A DNA stretch of 42,028 bases from Polaromonas sp. (GTDB lineage: Bacteria; Pseudomonadota; Gammaproteobacteria; Burkholderiales; Burkholderiaceae_C). Of this stretch, positions 15,996 to 24,649 are shown piece after piece (position 1 is the first letter of the stretch; each line of letters begins with the position of its first letter). Position numbers and translations under genes: made by a program. Below the pieces are notes generated by a model. That model was not told the origin of the DNA. It searched no databases and was given only the letters and a program-made list of their open reading frames with translations. The stretch is from NCBI GenBank assembly GCA_028292045.1, contig JAQGMZ010000169.1, positions 1 to 42,028 of the forward strand. Reading direction: 5' to 3'.

Positions 15996-17036
15996 ATGAA
16001 AACCTTTCCCCGACTCCCCGAACGCGGCGACTTCGCCTTCCAGATGCTGGTGGCGCCCTTTCGCAGCACGGGCGCGGCCCTGCACGACCTGCGCGGCTTT
16101 TATGGCCTGCACCTGAGCAAGACCATGCCGTTTGGCTGCCTGCGCGATGACGAGGGCGAAATGTACTCGGTGGTCCGGTCGGTCAATTCACCCACCGGCA
16201 CGCCCAACGCCACCAGGTTTGTCTACCAGAGCACACGCATCGATGGCAAGACGCTGCGCATGGACAAACCGCGCATGGCCGCGCAGGCCCAGACCTTGAT
16301 GCCCACGCGCGCCCTGAAAGGCGACACCGCCGTCTGGACCAGCCTGCCCGACGAACCGTCCGAACCCGGCAATGCCTGGAAACTCGAAGCCTCGGGCGAG
16401 CAGATGCACTGGGTGGAGGACGGCCTGTTCGATATAAAAGGCCGCATCATCGGCCCCGGCATGCAGTGGTACCTGCCCGGCGTGGACTGGGGCACTTTCT
16501 ATGTTTCGCAGCTTTACGACGTGAGCGGCACCTGCGAGGGCCGTGCGGTCAAGGGCATCATGGCGGTCGAGCAGTCCTACATGGCCGAAGGCGGGCAGGT
16601 GCATTCGAAAAAATGCCTGATCGTGAACAACCGCAAGCACGTCATCTGGTGCGCATTTGCCAACGTGTATGCCGACGGCAGCATCGACGCCGGCACTTTC
16701 CTGGTCGGCCATGAAAACCTCGGGTTTGCCTTCCTCACGAATGAAAAAGGCGAAGCCAGCACGACCACCGACATTGAAGGCGAGGTCAAGCACAAGGCGG
16801 GCGGCTACCACGTGGACACCGCCCGGGTGATCATTGAAGGCAGGGACGAATGGGAGTTTTTGCCGGACCCCAAGGGCGAGATGGTGGACTTTCTGGGCGG
16901 GTTCCCCCCCACCGCGCAGCAAGAGGGCCGGTGGCGCCGTGTGGGCGATACCCGCGTGCCCGACCGCTGGTTTGCCTGGGGCGAAACCGACAAGCGCAAC
17001 GGCACATCGCGCAACGTACTCGGACTGGAAGACTGA
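15996..17036 (+). CDS. Conserved protein of unknown function (paralogue A)
   Basis: A 346-residue soluble protein without signal peptide or membrane segment. I cannot name its family. It is strongly similar along its length to the protein at 27233: both open with LP.RGDF..Q.LVAP, and share DKPRMAAQA, GMQWYLPG.DWGTFYVSQLYD.SGTCEGRAVKG, TTTDIEG and GRWRRVGDTR.PDRW.AWGE. The many Trp, Gly and short polar strands suggest a beta-rich fold; a remote link to the lipocalin-like AttH/CrtC proteins is possible but only a guess. It is the first gene of an operon with an SDR (1-base overlap) and an MFS transporter, divergent from AraC copy 2. Its repeated presence in substrate modules suggests a substrate-binding or hydratase/isomerase role. 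Confidence 0.75.
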   Translation: MKTFPRLPERGDFAFQMLVAPFRSTGAALHDLRGFYGLHLSKTMPFGCLRDDEGEMYSVVRSVNSPTGTPNATRFVYQSTRIDGKTLRMDKPRMAAQAQTLMPTRALKGDTAVWTSLPDEPSEPGNAWKLEASGEQMHWVEDGLFDIKGRIIGPGMQWYLPGVDWGTFYVSQLYDVSGTCEGRAVKGIMAVEQSYMAEGGQVHSKKCLIVNNRKHVIWCAFANVYADGSIDAGTFLVGHENLGFAFLTNEKGEASTTTDIEGEVKHKAGGYHVDTARVIIEGRDEWEFLPDPKGEMVDFLGGFPPTAQQEGRWRRVGDTRVPDRWFAWGETDKRNGTSRNVLGLED

Positions 17037-17890
17037 TGGCCGCCATGACAGCAACCCCTCCGGCTTCGCTGCAGCGTCCGGGGCCGCACCTGGGCCGTTT
17101 CCTGGGCCAGGTCGCCATCGTCACGGGTGGGGCATCGGGCATTGGCGAGGCCACCTGCCGGCGCCTGGCCGCCGAGGGCGCCACGGTCGTGGTGGCGGAC
17201 GTGAACGGCGAGCGTGCGCTGGCCGTTGCCGCCGAGCTGGGCAATGACAGCCGGGCAGAGCAGTTCGATGCCGCCGACGTCGCGTCCATCGAGCGCCTGG
17301 TGCTGGGCACGGTGGACCGTTTCGGCCGCCTGGATGTGCTGCACAACAACGCCGCCCTCACCTCGCCCGCCCTGCATGCCAAAGACACCAACGCCATCGA
17401 CATCAGCTTCGAGACCTGGGACATCGTGATGGGCGCCAACCTGCGCGGCTACCTGGCCGGCTGCAAATACGCGCTGCCGACCATGATCAAGCAGGGTTCG
17501 GGCGCCATCGTCAACACCGCCTCGACCGGCGCGTTTTCCGGGGACATCACCCGCATGGCCTACACCGTCTCCAAGGCGGCCATCATCGGCCTGACCCGGC
17601 AAATCGCCACCCACCACGGCCCGCAGGGCATTCGCTGCAACGCAGTGGCGCCTGGCCTGGTGCTGTCGGCCGGCTCCCTGGCCACGGTGCCGAACGTCAT
17701 CAAGGTCATGCAGCGGCACCTGCTGACGCCTGAAATTGGCGAGCCGCAGGATTTGGCGGCGCTGGTGTGCTTTCTGGCGTCGAGCGAGGCGCGCTATATC
17801 AATGGCCAAACCTATATTGCCGATGGCGGCATGCTGGCGCACAACCCGGCCATGGCCGACCTGATCGATCTGGCGGCACGCGGTGGCTGA
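17036..17890 (+). CDS. Short-chain dehydrogenase/reductase (SDR)
   Basis: A 284-residue classical SDR with TGGASGIG (30-37), NNAA (104-107), Ser163 and Tyr176-x3-Lys180 (YTVSK). Asp55 in VVADVN suggests NAD(H) use. It should interconvert a secondary alcohol and a ketone. The start at 17036 overlaps the stop of the preceding gene by one base (TGATG); the track start at 16850 lies inside that gene. An ATG at 17045 is also possible. The downstream MFS gene starts inside its last codons. It is probably the dehydrogenase of this substrate module; the substrate is not readable from sequence. Confidence 0.88.
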   Translation: MAAMTATPPASLQRPGPHLGRFLGQVAIVTGGASGIGEATCRRLAAEGATVVVADVNGERALAVAAELGNDSRAEQFDAADVASIERLVLGTVDRFGRLDVLHNNAALTSPALHAKDTNAIDISFETWDIVMGANLRGYLAGCKYALPTMIKQGSGAIVNTASTGAFSGDITRMAYTVSKAAIIGLTRQIATHHGPQGIRCNAVAPGLVLSAGSLATVPNVIKVMQRHLLTPEIGEPQDLAALVCFLASSEARYINGQTYIADGGMLAHNPAMADLIDLAARGG

Positions 17891-19145
17891 GCGCCCAACA
17901 GGAGAATTCCAGCGAGGCTGGCGCATCGTGCTGCTGGCGCTGGCGGGCGCAGCGACCACCGTCAGCGTGACCCTGCTCTACAGTTTTGGCACCCTGGTGC
18001 TGCCGCTGGAACGCGCCTTTGGCTGGAGCCGGGGCGACCTGCAGATCGCCGTTGCCTGCATGTCGGGCGGTGTGGTGGTGGCCAGCCAGCTGGCCGGCTG
18101 GCTCAATCTGCGCTGGGGCATGCGGCGAATGACGCTGCTGTCTCTCATGGCGCTGCCGCTGGCCTTTTTGTCGATCACCTTCATGGGCAAGTCGATATTC
18201 TGGCTGTACCTGGGCTATTTCCTGATTCCCATTGCCGGTGTCGGCGTCACCTTCGTCACCTGGACGCAACTGGTGAGCGCATGGTTCAACCACAAGCGCG
18301 GGCTGGCGCTGGCGCTGGTGCTCTGCGGCTCGGGCATAGCCGCCGCCGTCTTGCCGCCTGCATTGACCTGGGCCATGGAGCGCTGGGACTGGCGGGCCGC
18401 CTATATCTTCATGGGCCTGCTCCCCCTGCTGCTGACGCTGCCGCTGGCGCTGCGATTCCTGGTGCCGAGTCCAGTCGCTGATTCAACCCCTGCATCCGCA
18501 AAACGCGGTGAAACCGCCGCGTCGGCCAGCTTCAGGCTGAGCGCGCGCTCCCGCAAGTTCTGGATTTTGAACACGGCCCTGACGCTGGTGGTGTCGGCCG
18601 TGGTCGGCATGGTGACCAACACCGTGCCGCTGCTGCGCGACATCGGCCTGACCGCCACCCAGGCCAGCAGCGTATTCAGTGTCTTCGGCATTGCATTGAT
18701 CTCCGGGCGGCTGCTCGCGGGCTGGTTGATCGACCGCCTGTGGGCGCCCGGCGTGGCAGCCGTGGCGCTGTTCATGCCGTGCATTGGCTGCCTGCTGCTG
18801 TGGACGGCCGATGCCGGATCGTCCACCTTGATGCTCACCGCTGCGGTGGCGCTGGTGGGCATTGGCGCCGGGGCCGAGTTCGATCTGTCGGCCTACCTGA
18901 TTTCACGCTATTTCGGCCTGAAGGATTATGGCCGCCTGTTCGGCATTCACCTCGGGCTGATCACCGCCGGCAGCATGCTGGCGCCGCTGATGTTCGCCGC
19001 GATGTACAAGGCCACTGGCGGCTATGGACCGCTACTGGCCTGGTGCGCCGGCTGCTGCGTGGTGGGGCCGCTGCTGCTGCTGACCCTGGGCCGTCAGCCG
19101 CCCCTGTCGGGCAACCAGGAAGAGCCAACCGGCCAGGTGGCCTGA
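17883..19145 (+). CDS. MFS transporter, MCT/OFA-like (copy 1)
   Basis: A 420-residue membrane protein with about 12 hydrophobic segments and a charged central loop near residues 195-220. Features such as ERAFGWSRGDLQIAV at the first loop and FNHKRGLALALVLCGSG resemble the monocarboxylate/oxalate-formate transporter branch of the major facilitator superfamily. It probably moves an organic acid or a related intermediate across the inner membrane. It starts with GTG, overlapping the SDR stop by 8 bases, so it is translationally coupled. The MFS protein at 24646 is a close paralogue in an equivalent module. Its stop lies only 7 bases from that of the convergent AraC copy 3, with no terminator between them. 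Confidence 0.88.
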   Translation: MAERPTGEFQRGWRIVLLALAGAATTVSVTLLYSFGTLVLPLERAFGWSRGDLQIAVACMSGGVVVASQLAGWLNLRWGMRRMTLLSLMALPLAFLSITFMGKSIFWLYLGYFLIPIAGVGVTFVTWTQLVSAWFNHKRGLALALVLCGSGIAAAVLPPALTWAMERWDWRAAYIFMGLLPLLLTLPLALRFLVPSPVADSTPASAKRGETAASASFRLSARSRKFWILNTALTLVVSAVVGMVTNTVPLLRDIGLTATQASSVFSVFGIALISGRLLAGWLIDRLWAPGVAAVALFMPCIGCLLLWTADAGSSTLMLTAAVALVGIGAGAEFDLSAYLISRYFGLKDYGRLFGIHLGLITAGSMLAPLMFAAMYKATGGYGPLLAWCAGCCVVGPLLLLTLGRQPPLSGNQEEPTGQVA

Positions 19146-19152
19146 TGGTGGT

Positions 19153-20070
19153 TCAATGCTGGTAAGCAGTTTCGCGGCAGACGATGCCCTGGCTCTGGCG
19201 GTACTGCAGCGGCGTCAGGCCGGTGGCGCGGCGAAAGGCATCGCCGAAGGCCGCCGCGCTTTTGAATCCGCTGCTGTAGGCCACCTGCTTGATCAGTAAA
19301 TCGCCATCGTCCAGCAGCACCCGGGCGCGGGCGATATGCGTCGAGGCCACATAACTCCGAAGCGTCTGCCCGACGGTCCGCTTGAACAGGGTGGAGAGTT
19401 CACGGGCCGGCAACTGGCAGGCAGACGCCATTTCGGCAAGCGACAGGCCCTGGGTATCGGTTGCGCCTTCTATCAATTCCTTCAGCAGGCTTAGCTGGCG
19501 CTCGCTGAGTTTTCCTTGCGGCGCTTGCTTGTCTTCCTTGCCGCTGGTGCAGTGGCGGTGCAGCTCGATGGCCATCATGGTCAGGATGCAGCTGACCTGC
19601 AGGCCGCTGGCAAAAGACGGCGTCATGGTTTCCTCGGCCAGCCATTGCATGCCGGTGCGGATTTTTTCATTTTGCACATCGAGCGTGCAGTCCTGGTCCA
19701 CCTCGTTCCAGTGCCAGTCAATCGCGCCGAGCAGGCCCAGCCGCTTCGGGTCCATCACGCAAACAATGGCGTGGCGGCGGCCCGGATTCCAGTGAACCGA
19801 GCGCTGGGACTCCGGCGGCATGAAATTAAGCATGCCCACCGGGCGTGGCTTGCCGCCGGCAGTTTGCACGGTGTAGCGCGCCCGGCCCAGGGCAGGCGCC
19901 TCGGCCAGTTCAATCAGGCAATGGCGTCCGGACAAAAGGTTGATCGAGCCCGGCTCAGTCCAGTGGATTTCCTGAACACACACCTCATACGATGCCTCTT
20001 CCAGATGGGCGCCAATGACTTTCATGGGCGCAAGCGTGTTCATCAAAGGTTTGAGTTCGGCCGTCTGCAT
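19153..20070 (-). CDS. AraC-family transcriptional regulator (copy 3)
   Basis: A 305-residue member of the same AraC group as 8646 and 14870 but more divergent. The sensing domain keeps VCVQEIHW, GMLNFMPPESQRSVHW and VCVMDPKRLGLLG. The DNA-binding domain keeps LAEMASACQLPARELSTLF and IKQVAYSSGFKSAAAFGDAF, then ATGLTPLQYRQ. The ATG at 20070 has AGGAG eight bases upstream and is preferred over the TTG at 20076. It lies downstream of, and in line with, the leftward SDR/flavoprotein pair, separated by 137 bases. That gap holds short inverted repeats (ATATGA...TCATAT at 20130-20151), so it probably has its own promoter. Its target may be the SDR/flavoprotein pair or the operon at 23072. Confidence 0.88.
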   Translation of the reverse strand: MQTAELKPLMNTLAPMKVIGAHLEEASYEVCVQEIHWTEPGSINLLSGRHCLIELAEAPALGRARYTVQTAGGKPRPVGMLNFMPPESQRSVHWNPGRRHAIVCVMDPKRLGLLGAIDWHWNEVDQDCTLDVQNEKIRTGMQWLAEETMTPSFASGLQVSCILTMMAIELHRHCTSGKEDKQAPQGKLSERQLSLLKELIEGATDTQGLSLAEMASACQLPARELSTLFKRTVGQTLRSYVASTHIARARVLLDDGDLLIKQVAYSSGFKSAAAFGDAFRRATGLTPLQYRQSQGIVCRETAYQH

Positions 20071-20206
20071 CTGCAAGTCTCCTGGGAAGCCGTCAAAACC
20101 TGAATGATTTCAGTTGTGCGGCAAGTCCCATATGAGACACTAATTTCATATTTGTTCAAATACTCGTTATCCCTATGCATGAGTTCCCAATAAAACCGGG
20201 TTTGCG

Positions 20207-21910
20207 TTATTGCGCCTGTGCCAGGGCTTGCGCCGCAATGAAACCGAAAGTCATGCCCAGTGTGTTGTTGGCGCCATTGCCGGGTGCGCGGCCACGCCAT
20301 AAAGAATTCATGTCCAGGCCCACGGCCTGCAGGCCGGGAATGACCGCGCCCTGCGTGTCGAGCACGCGGGCGCGCGTGTCCACCCGGAGGCCAAGGGTCG
20401 TGGTGGAGTCGCCGGGAAAGATCCGCACCGCGTAGAAAGGACTTTTGCGAATGGGTCCAAGGCATGCGTTGGGCTGATGCGTTGCGTCGCCCATGAAGGC
20501 ATCGGCGGGGTTGCTGCCGCGTTGAAAATCGTCATCCACCCCGAAATCAGCCTGTGCATTGAAGCGTTCGACCGCCGCCTTGAAATCAACTGGCGGCGCG
20601 CCTATGCGGTCGGCCAGTCCTTCGAGCGTTGGCGCGGTGATGACGTAGCCAGCGGCAATCAGGCGCTGCAAGCCCCATCCGCCCGGACGCACCAGGCCAA
20701 GTCCGTACCGGCGTATGAACGCATGATCGCAAACCAGGTGCGCGGGAACCGAGCCGGTGCGGTGCATCGCCTCGACCAGGTTGGTGGCCGACTCATTGCC
20801 AAAGCGCCGCCCCTGCGCATTGACGGCAATGCAGCCCGGCTTGCCCCGGTCCAGGAACAGGTGCGGGAACTTCTGCAGCGTGCCGTCGGCCTTGCGAAGC
20901 ACTGACACCACGACCCAGCCGGCATTGCTCAGGTTGTCGCCGTCGAAATGGCCGCCCAGGGCCATCGCGGTGTTCAGGCCGTCGCCGGTATTGCCTTCGG
21001 GCACCAGCGATACATGGTGTGCGGGAAAGGGAATGTGCTGGTGGCGCATCTGCGCATTCGCCGAAAAACCCCCGCTCGACAGCACCACGCCGCGACGCGC
21101 CCTGACAGTGACCGCAATACCTTCCCGAATCACGACCACCCCCGTTACCCTGCCCCCTTCATAGACCAGGCTTTCCATGGGTGCGTTGCGCCACAGCATG
21201 ACCCGGGCATCCAGCGCGGAACGCAGCAGTCGCGCAGCCAGCGCATTGCCCATGGTCAGCCGGGTGCCGCGCGGGTAGCGAAGCCGGTCAACGCCATAGC
21301 GGAGCGCGAGCCGGGCCATGTGCCGGAAAGACGTGAAAGACCGGCTCATGTTGGCCGCATGCCCCATGTCGTCCAGGCCGATCATCAGGCCGCCGGGCGC
21401 GTTGAACTCAGCCAGGGGTGGACGCAGCAAGCCAAAGTGGCCGCCCAGTGCGCGCCCGTCGAATTCCAGCGGACACAGCAACCGTCCATCGCGGGAAAAG
21501 CCGCTCGCCTGCGGGTGCCAGTCGGCAAAGCCGCGCTGCACCTTGAACCGCACCGCCGTATGGGTTTGCAAGAAATCGACCATGCTGGGCGCGGCCGCTA
21601 GAAATGCTTCCAGCAGGTCCGAACGCAGCGTTGGCCCCACCACCTCGTGTACATAACGCGAGGCCATGCCCGGCTCTTCGTGAATGCCGGCCTGCGTGGC
21701 AAGTGAACTGCCCGGCACCCAGATGCCTCCGCCCGACAAGGCGGTGGTGCCGCCGAAATAAGCGGTTTTCTCCACCAGCAGGACATCCAGGCCATGGCGC
21801 GCCGCCACCGTGGCGGCGGTCAGTCCGGCGCCGCCCGAGCCGACCACCACCACGTCCTTGACGATGGATTCGCCGGCCGCATGCGCATTGTCCGGCTCAG
21901 GCGGGCCCAT
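20207..21910 (-). CDS. FAD-dependent dehydrogenase, 3-ketosteroid-dehydrogenase-like
   Basis: A 567-residue flavoprotein of the fumarate reductase/3-ketosteroid delta-1-dehydrogenase (KstD) superfamily. It has the FAD-binding VVVGSGGAGLTAA (residues 21-33), VEK at the end of beta-2, TTALSGGGIWVPGS and the C-terminal block FPGDSTTTLGLRVDTRARVLD...AVGLDMNSLWRGRAPGNGANNTLGMTFGFIAA. KstD enzymes introduce a 1,2 double bond beside a ring ketone. The last block departs from canonical KstD (TTTLGL in place of the usual GT-GGL), so the substrate may be a different cyclic ketone or enone. No signal peptide or Tat motif is seen. It overlaps the upstream SDR by 14 bases, so ketone formation and desaturation may be coupled steps. 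Confidence 0.82.
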   Translation of the reverse strand: MGPPEPDNAHAAGESIVKDVVVVGSGGAGLTAATVAARHGLDVLLVEKTAYFGGTTALSGGGIWVPGSSLATQAGIHEEPGMASRYVHEVVGPTLRSDLLEAFLAAAPSMVDFLQTHTAVRFKVQRGFADWHPQASGFSRDGRLLCPLEFDGRALGGHFGLLRPPLAEFNAPGGLMIGLDDMGHAANMSRSFTSFRHMARLALRYGVDRLRYPRGTRLTMGNALAARLLRSALDARVMLWRNAPMESLVYEGGRVTGVVVIREGIAVTVRARRGVVLSSGGFSANAQMRHQHIPFPAHHVSLVPEGNTGDGLNTAMALGGHFDGDNLSNAGWVVVSVLRKADGTLQKFPHLFLDRGKPGCIAVNAQGRRFGNESATNLVEAMHRTGSVPAHLVCDHAFIRRYGLGLVRPGGWGLQRLIAAGYVITAPTLEGLADRIGAPPVDFKAAVERFNAQADFGVDDDFQRGSNPADAFMGDATHQPNACLGPIRKSPFYAVRIFPGDSTTTLGLRVDTRARVLDTQGAVIPGLQAVGLDMNSLWRGRAPGNGANNTLGMTFGFIAAQALAQAQ

Positions 21911-22724
21911 AGAAATTGTCGAGAAAACTGCTTTGGGCTTCCACCCGTTCGCGCCGCAACCGGGCGGAAATCAAGGGATTGTCCGATGCTTCCTCGGCGC
22001 ACAGCACCAGCGTCGGGCCGTGTGGAAGGCTGGCCAGCCCAAGGCGGGCGGCCTCCTGCGACGAGGTGAGTTTGACCGTGTCGGGCGACAGGTTGAACCG
22101 GGCAAAAACGGTGCGCAGCTTGGGCGTGTCGGTGGCGCCAAGCTGCAGGTTCAGGACATCGACGCCATGCGGTTTCAGCTCTTTCCACAAGCTTTCGCCA
22201 AAGTTCATGGCGTAGGCCTTGGTGGCGGTGTAGATCGCCAGGCGACCGCAGCCGCCCAGTGCGGCTTCGGAGCCCACCAGGAGCAGGCCGCCGCGGCCGC
22301 GCTTGACAAAAGCCGTGGCAAAGCCGTGGCAGGCCTCGGTCAGCAGATCGATATTGCGCTGGGTCAGCGATTTCCAGGCCGCGTAGGAGCTGTCCAGAAA
22401 CCGGCCGCCCACGCTGTCGCCGCCCGCGTTGAAAACAACCAGCCCCAGGTCGCGGCCTTCAGCCGCCTGTTGCAGTTCGGCGGCAGCCGTCGGCGAGGTC
22501 AGGTCCAGCGGCAGCGTCACCACTTCCACGCCATGCTCGGCACGTATCCGGGTGGCCAGTTCCTCCAGCTTGTCCGGGCGGCGTGCGACCAGGATCAGGT
22601 GCAAGCCCTTGGCGGCAGCCTGAAGCGCAAACTCGGCGCCGGTCCCTTCCGACGCGCCGGCCACCATCGCCCACGGGCCATAGCGGTTCAAAAATTCAGA
22701 ATCGGAAAGGTAAGGCAGGGACAT
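21897..22724 (-). CDS. Short-chain dehydrogenase/reductase (SDR)
   Basis: A 275-residue SDR with an AGASEGTG variant (22-29) of the nucleotide-binding motif, NAG (99-101), Ser152 and Tyr165-x3-Lys169 (YTATK). ARR at 47-49 after beta-2 suggests NADP(H) preference, unlike the NAD-type SDRs elsewhere in the window. This type, with an N-terminal extension (RYGPWAMVAGAS), often reduces ketones or long acyl or steroid substrates. The start at 22724 is chosen because the track start at 22784 adds unconserved residues; the ribosome site is weak. It heads the two-gene leftward unit with the KstD-like flavoprotein, overlapping it by 14 bases. Confidence 0.85.
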   Translation of the reverse strand: MSLPYLSDSEFLNRYGPWAMVAGASEGTGAEFALQAAAKGLHLILVARRPDKLEELATRIRAEHGVEVVTLPLDLTSPTAAAELQQAAEGRDLGLVVFNAGGDSVGGRFLDSSYAAWKSLTQRNIDLLTEACHGFATAFVKRGRGGLLLVGSEAALGGCGRLAIYTATKAYAMNFGESLWKELKPHGVDVLNLQLGATDTPKLRTVFARFNLSPDTVKLTSSQEAARLGLASLPHGPTLVLCAEEASDNPLISARLRRERVEAQSSFLDNFYGPA

Positions 22725-22939
22725 GATATGGAAACCGCAGTGTGAAGATACCTTCATCTTCGGTGACCGTCTGCACTCGCACAAGCCAGCCGAACGTTGC
22801 CGAACGCTGCAACGCTATCGGCGAAATACATTGCACGCCGGCGCAGCCCACTGCCGAATAGGGCATTTTCATAGGCTGCACAGCGTCAATCGAATGTGAA
22901 TTGTTTGCAATACCCGGTGCCATCCGTGTTTCCCCCTAG

Positions 22940-22954
22940 TTGGCTTCAAGCCAA
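22940..22954. promoter_or_regulatory. Perfect 15-bp palindrome, candidate operator
   Basis: TTGGCTT-c-AAGCCAA has perfect 7-bp arms about a single central base, 118 bases before the CrtI-like start. Its compact dyad looks more like the site of a dimeric repressor than a typical AraC direct repeat. No matching regulator gene is adjacent. Confidence 0.4.
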
Positions 22955-22990
22955 TCGTTCTTCGTTTGACCCCGGGTACACCAGCCAAGG

Positions 22991-23019
22991 TTGAACAGAT
23001 TTCAAACTTGTGATTAACT
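22991..23019 (+). promoter_or_regulatory. Possible sigma70-type promoter
   Basis: TTGAAC and TTAACT are separated by 17 bases, ending 52 bases before the CrtI-like start codon. Both hexamers deviate from consensus. The -35 side overlaps an inverted repeat TTGAA-cagat-TTCAA, which could be an operator. Confidence 0.3.
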
Positions 23020-23071
23020 CATCGGCTACGGGCAAGCGCTGCCCATCCAATTCAAGACAACAAGGAACCCC

Positions 23072-24649
23072 ATGACAACAAATACCTACGACGTGGCAAT
23101 CGTTGGCGGCGGCCACAACGGACTGTCGGCAGCCTGCTACCTGGCCATGTCGGGCAAGAAGGTTCTGGTGATTGAAGCGCTGGCCAAGGTGGGCGGCATG
23201 GCCACCTCGGGCGCCGTCATACCGGAAGCGCCGCAGCACATCGTGCACACCTGTGCGCTGGACCTGATGTCCCTGCGGGTCCATCCCATGATGCCGGTCG
23301 AACTGGAACTGGATAGACACGGCTTTCGGCAGGTCGAGATGACGCCGGGCTATGTGTACCTGCACCCGGACGGCAATTCGCTGGTGTTCTGGCGCGATCC
23401 GCTAAAAACCGCTGAGGAAATCCGGCGCTTTTCTGCCAAAGATGCCGAGGCTTTCCTTGATTTCATGAAAGTGCTCGATGCCTTCATGGACATCGCCGTG
23501 CCGATGATGCGGGTTGACCCGACGCGTTTTAATTTTGGCGCCAAGTTCGGCGCGCTGCGCGCCGTGCTGAAAAATATCAAGCTCAAGCCCGACATCGTCG
23601 CGCTGATGACCGGCTCGGCCTACCAGGCGACGCTGGAACGCTTCGAGCATCCGGTGACCATTTCGGCGATGTGCTGCCTGGTCGGCGCCGCCGGTCCGAT
23701 CACCAACGACGGCACCGGTATCTATTTCATCCTGCTCGGATTTTTGCACCGCTTTGGCGTCGGCCGCGTGGTGGGCGGCATGCAGCAGCTGACCAATGCC
23801 ATGGCTTCGCGGTTGAAAGAGCTGGGCGGCGAGATCATGACCTCGGCGCCCGTGGACGAAATTGTCGCCGAGGGCGGCAAGGTGCAGGGCGTGAAACTGC
23901 GCGACGGGCGCTTCATCGAAGCCCGTGCCGTGGTGGCCACGGTGCATCCGAAAATGGCCTTCGAGATGCTGACGCCCGGCTCCATGGACAGCAAGCTGAT
24001 GACGCGCGTGGCGCTGGCGCCGGCCAATGCCCACGGCGCTTCGCCCCTCAAGGTGGACATGGCGCTCAGCGGCCAGGTGTCGGTCAGGCGTCACCAGTCG
24101 CTGCGCCATGATGGACTCGACCTGCGCAAGAGCGTGCTGTTGATCGGAACCGCCGAGGCGGTGCTGGAAAATTTTGCCACGTCGGCACGCGGCGAAGTCC
24201 CCAAGCTGCCGTACATGTGGATCACGGCGCCCAGCGCCGTTGACCCGTCGCAGGCGCCTGAAGGCCAGGACGTGGCTTATCTTTACCCGGTCGCCATGCC
24301 GGTGAACCCGCGCGAAGGCTGGGACGCGATTCGCGACCGTGTGGGGCAACAGGTGATCGACCACGCCAGCGAGTACATGGATGGGCTGAAGTCCTTCGAA
24401 ATCGGTCGCCGGGTCGAAGCCTCGCCGGACCTCGCCAAGCGCCTGAATGTTCACAACGGCTGCGTGGTCCATGTCGACACGTCGACCATGCGGTCCGGCC
24501 AGAACCGGCCCGTCCAGGGGGCTGGCGTTGAAATTTTGCCAGTCGCCGGGTTTTACCTCGGCGGCGCTGGCATACACCCCGGTGGCGGCATCAACGGCCT
24601 GCCAGGCCGTATTGCGGCCAATCGGGTCAAACGCTTTCTGGCGAAATGA
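23072..24649 (+). CDS. Phytoene-desaturase-like FAD oxidoreductase
   Basis: A 525-residue flavoprotein of the CrtI/PYROXD2-like amine-oxidase-fold group. It has the dinucleotide-binding VAIVGGGHNGLSAACYLA (8-25), VLVIEA, GGMATSG, a central GGMQQLTNAMASRLKELGGEI and a C-terminal GFYLGGAGIHPGGGINGLPGRIAA. CrtI-type enzymes desaturate or isomerise hydrophobic polyenes; the bacterial relatives near catabolic operons are mostly uncharacterised. The Cys and Met residues around 40-70 (CALDLM) are not known catalytic markers. The ATG has AAGGAA upstream. It is the first gene of an operon with tightly overlapping MFS, P450 and unknown-protein genes, so it probably acts on the same substrate before or after P450 hydroxylation. 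Confidence 0.85.
   Translation: MTTNTYDVAIVGGGHNGLSAACYLAMSGKKVLVIEALAKVGGMATSGAVIPEAPQHIVHTCALDLMSLRVHPMMPVELELDRHGFRQVEMTPGYVYLHPDGNSLVFWRDPLKTAEEIRRFSAKDAEAFLDFMKVLDAFMDIAVPMMRVDPTRFNFGAKFGALRAVLKNIKLKPDIVALMTGSAYQATLERFEHPVTISAMCCLVGAAGPITNDGTGIYFILLGFLHRFGVGRVVGGMQQLTNAMASRLKELGGEIMTSAPVDEIVAEGGKVQGVKLRDGRFIEARAVVATVHPKMAFEMLTPGSMDSKLMTRVALAPANAHGASPLKVDMALSGQVSVRRHQSLRHDGLDLRKSVLLIGTAEAVLENFATSARGEVPKLPYMWITAPSAVDPSQAPEGQDVAYLYPVAMPVNPREGWDAIRDRVGQQVIDHASEYMDGLKSFEIGRRVEASPDLAKRLNVHNGCVVHVDTSTMRSGQNRPVQGAGVEILPVAGFYLGGAGIHPGGGINGLPGRIAANRVKRFLAK

Larger units (their letters stand above)
22725..23071. other. Divergent promoter region
   Basis: These 347 bases separate the leftward SDR/flavoprotein pair from the rightward CrtI-like/MFS/P450 operon. 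No gene is credible here. It contains the palindrome at 22940 and a possible plus-strand promoter at 22991, both listed separately, and should carry the control elements for both directions. Confidence 0.5.
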
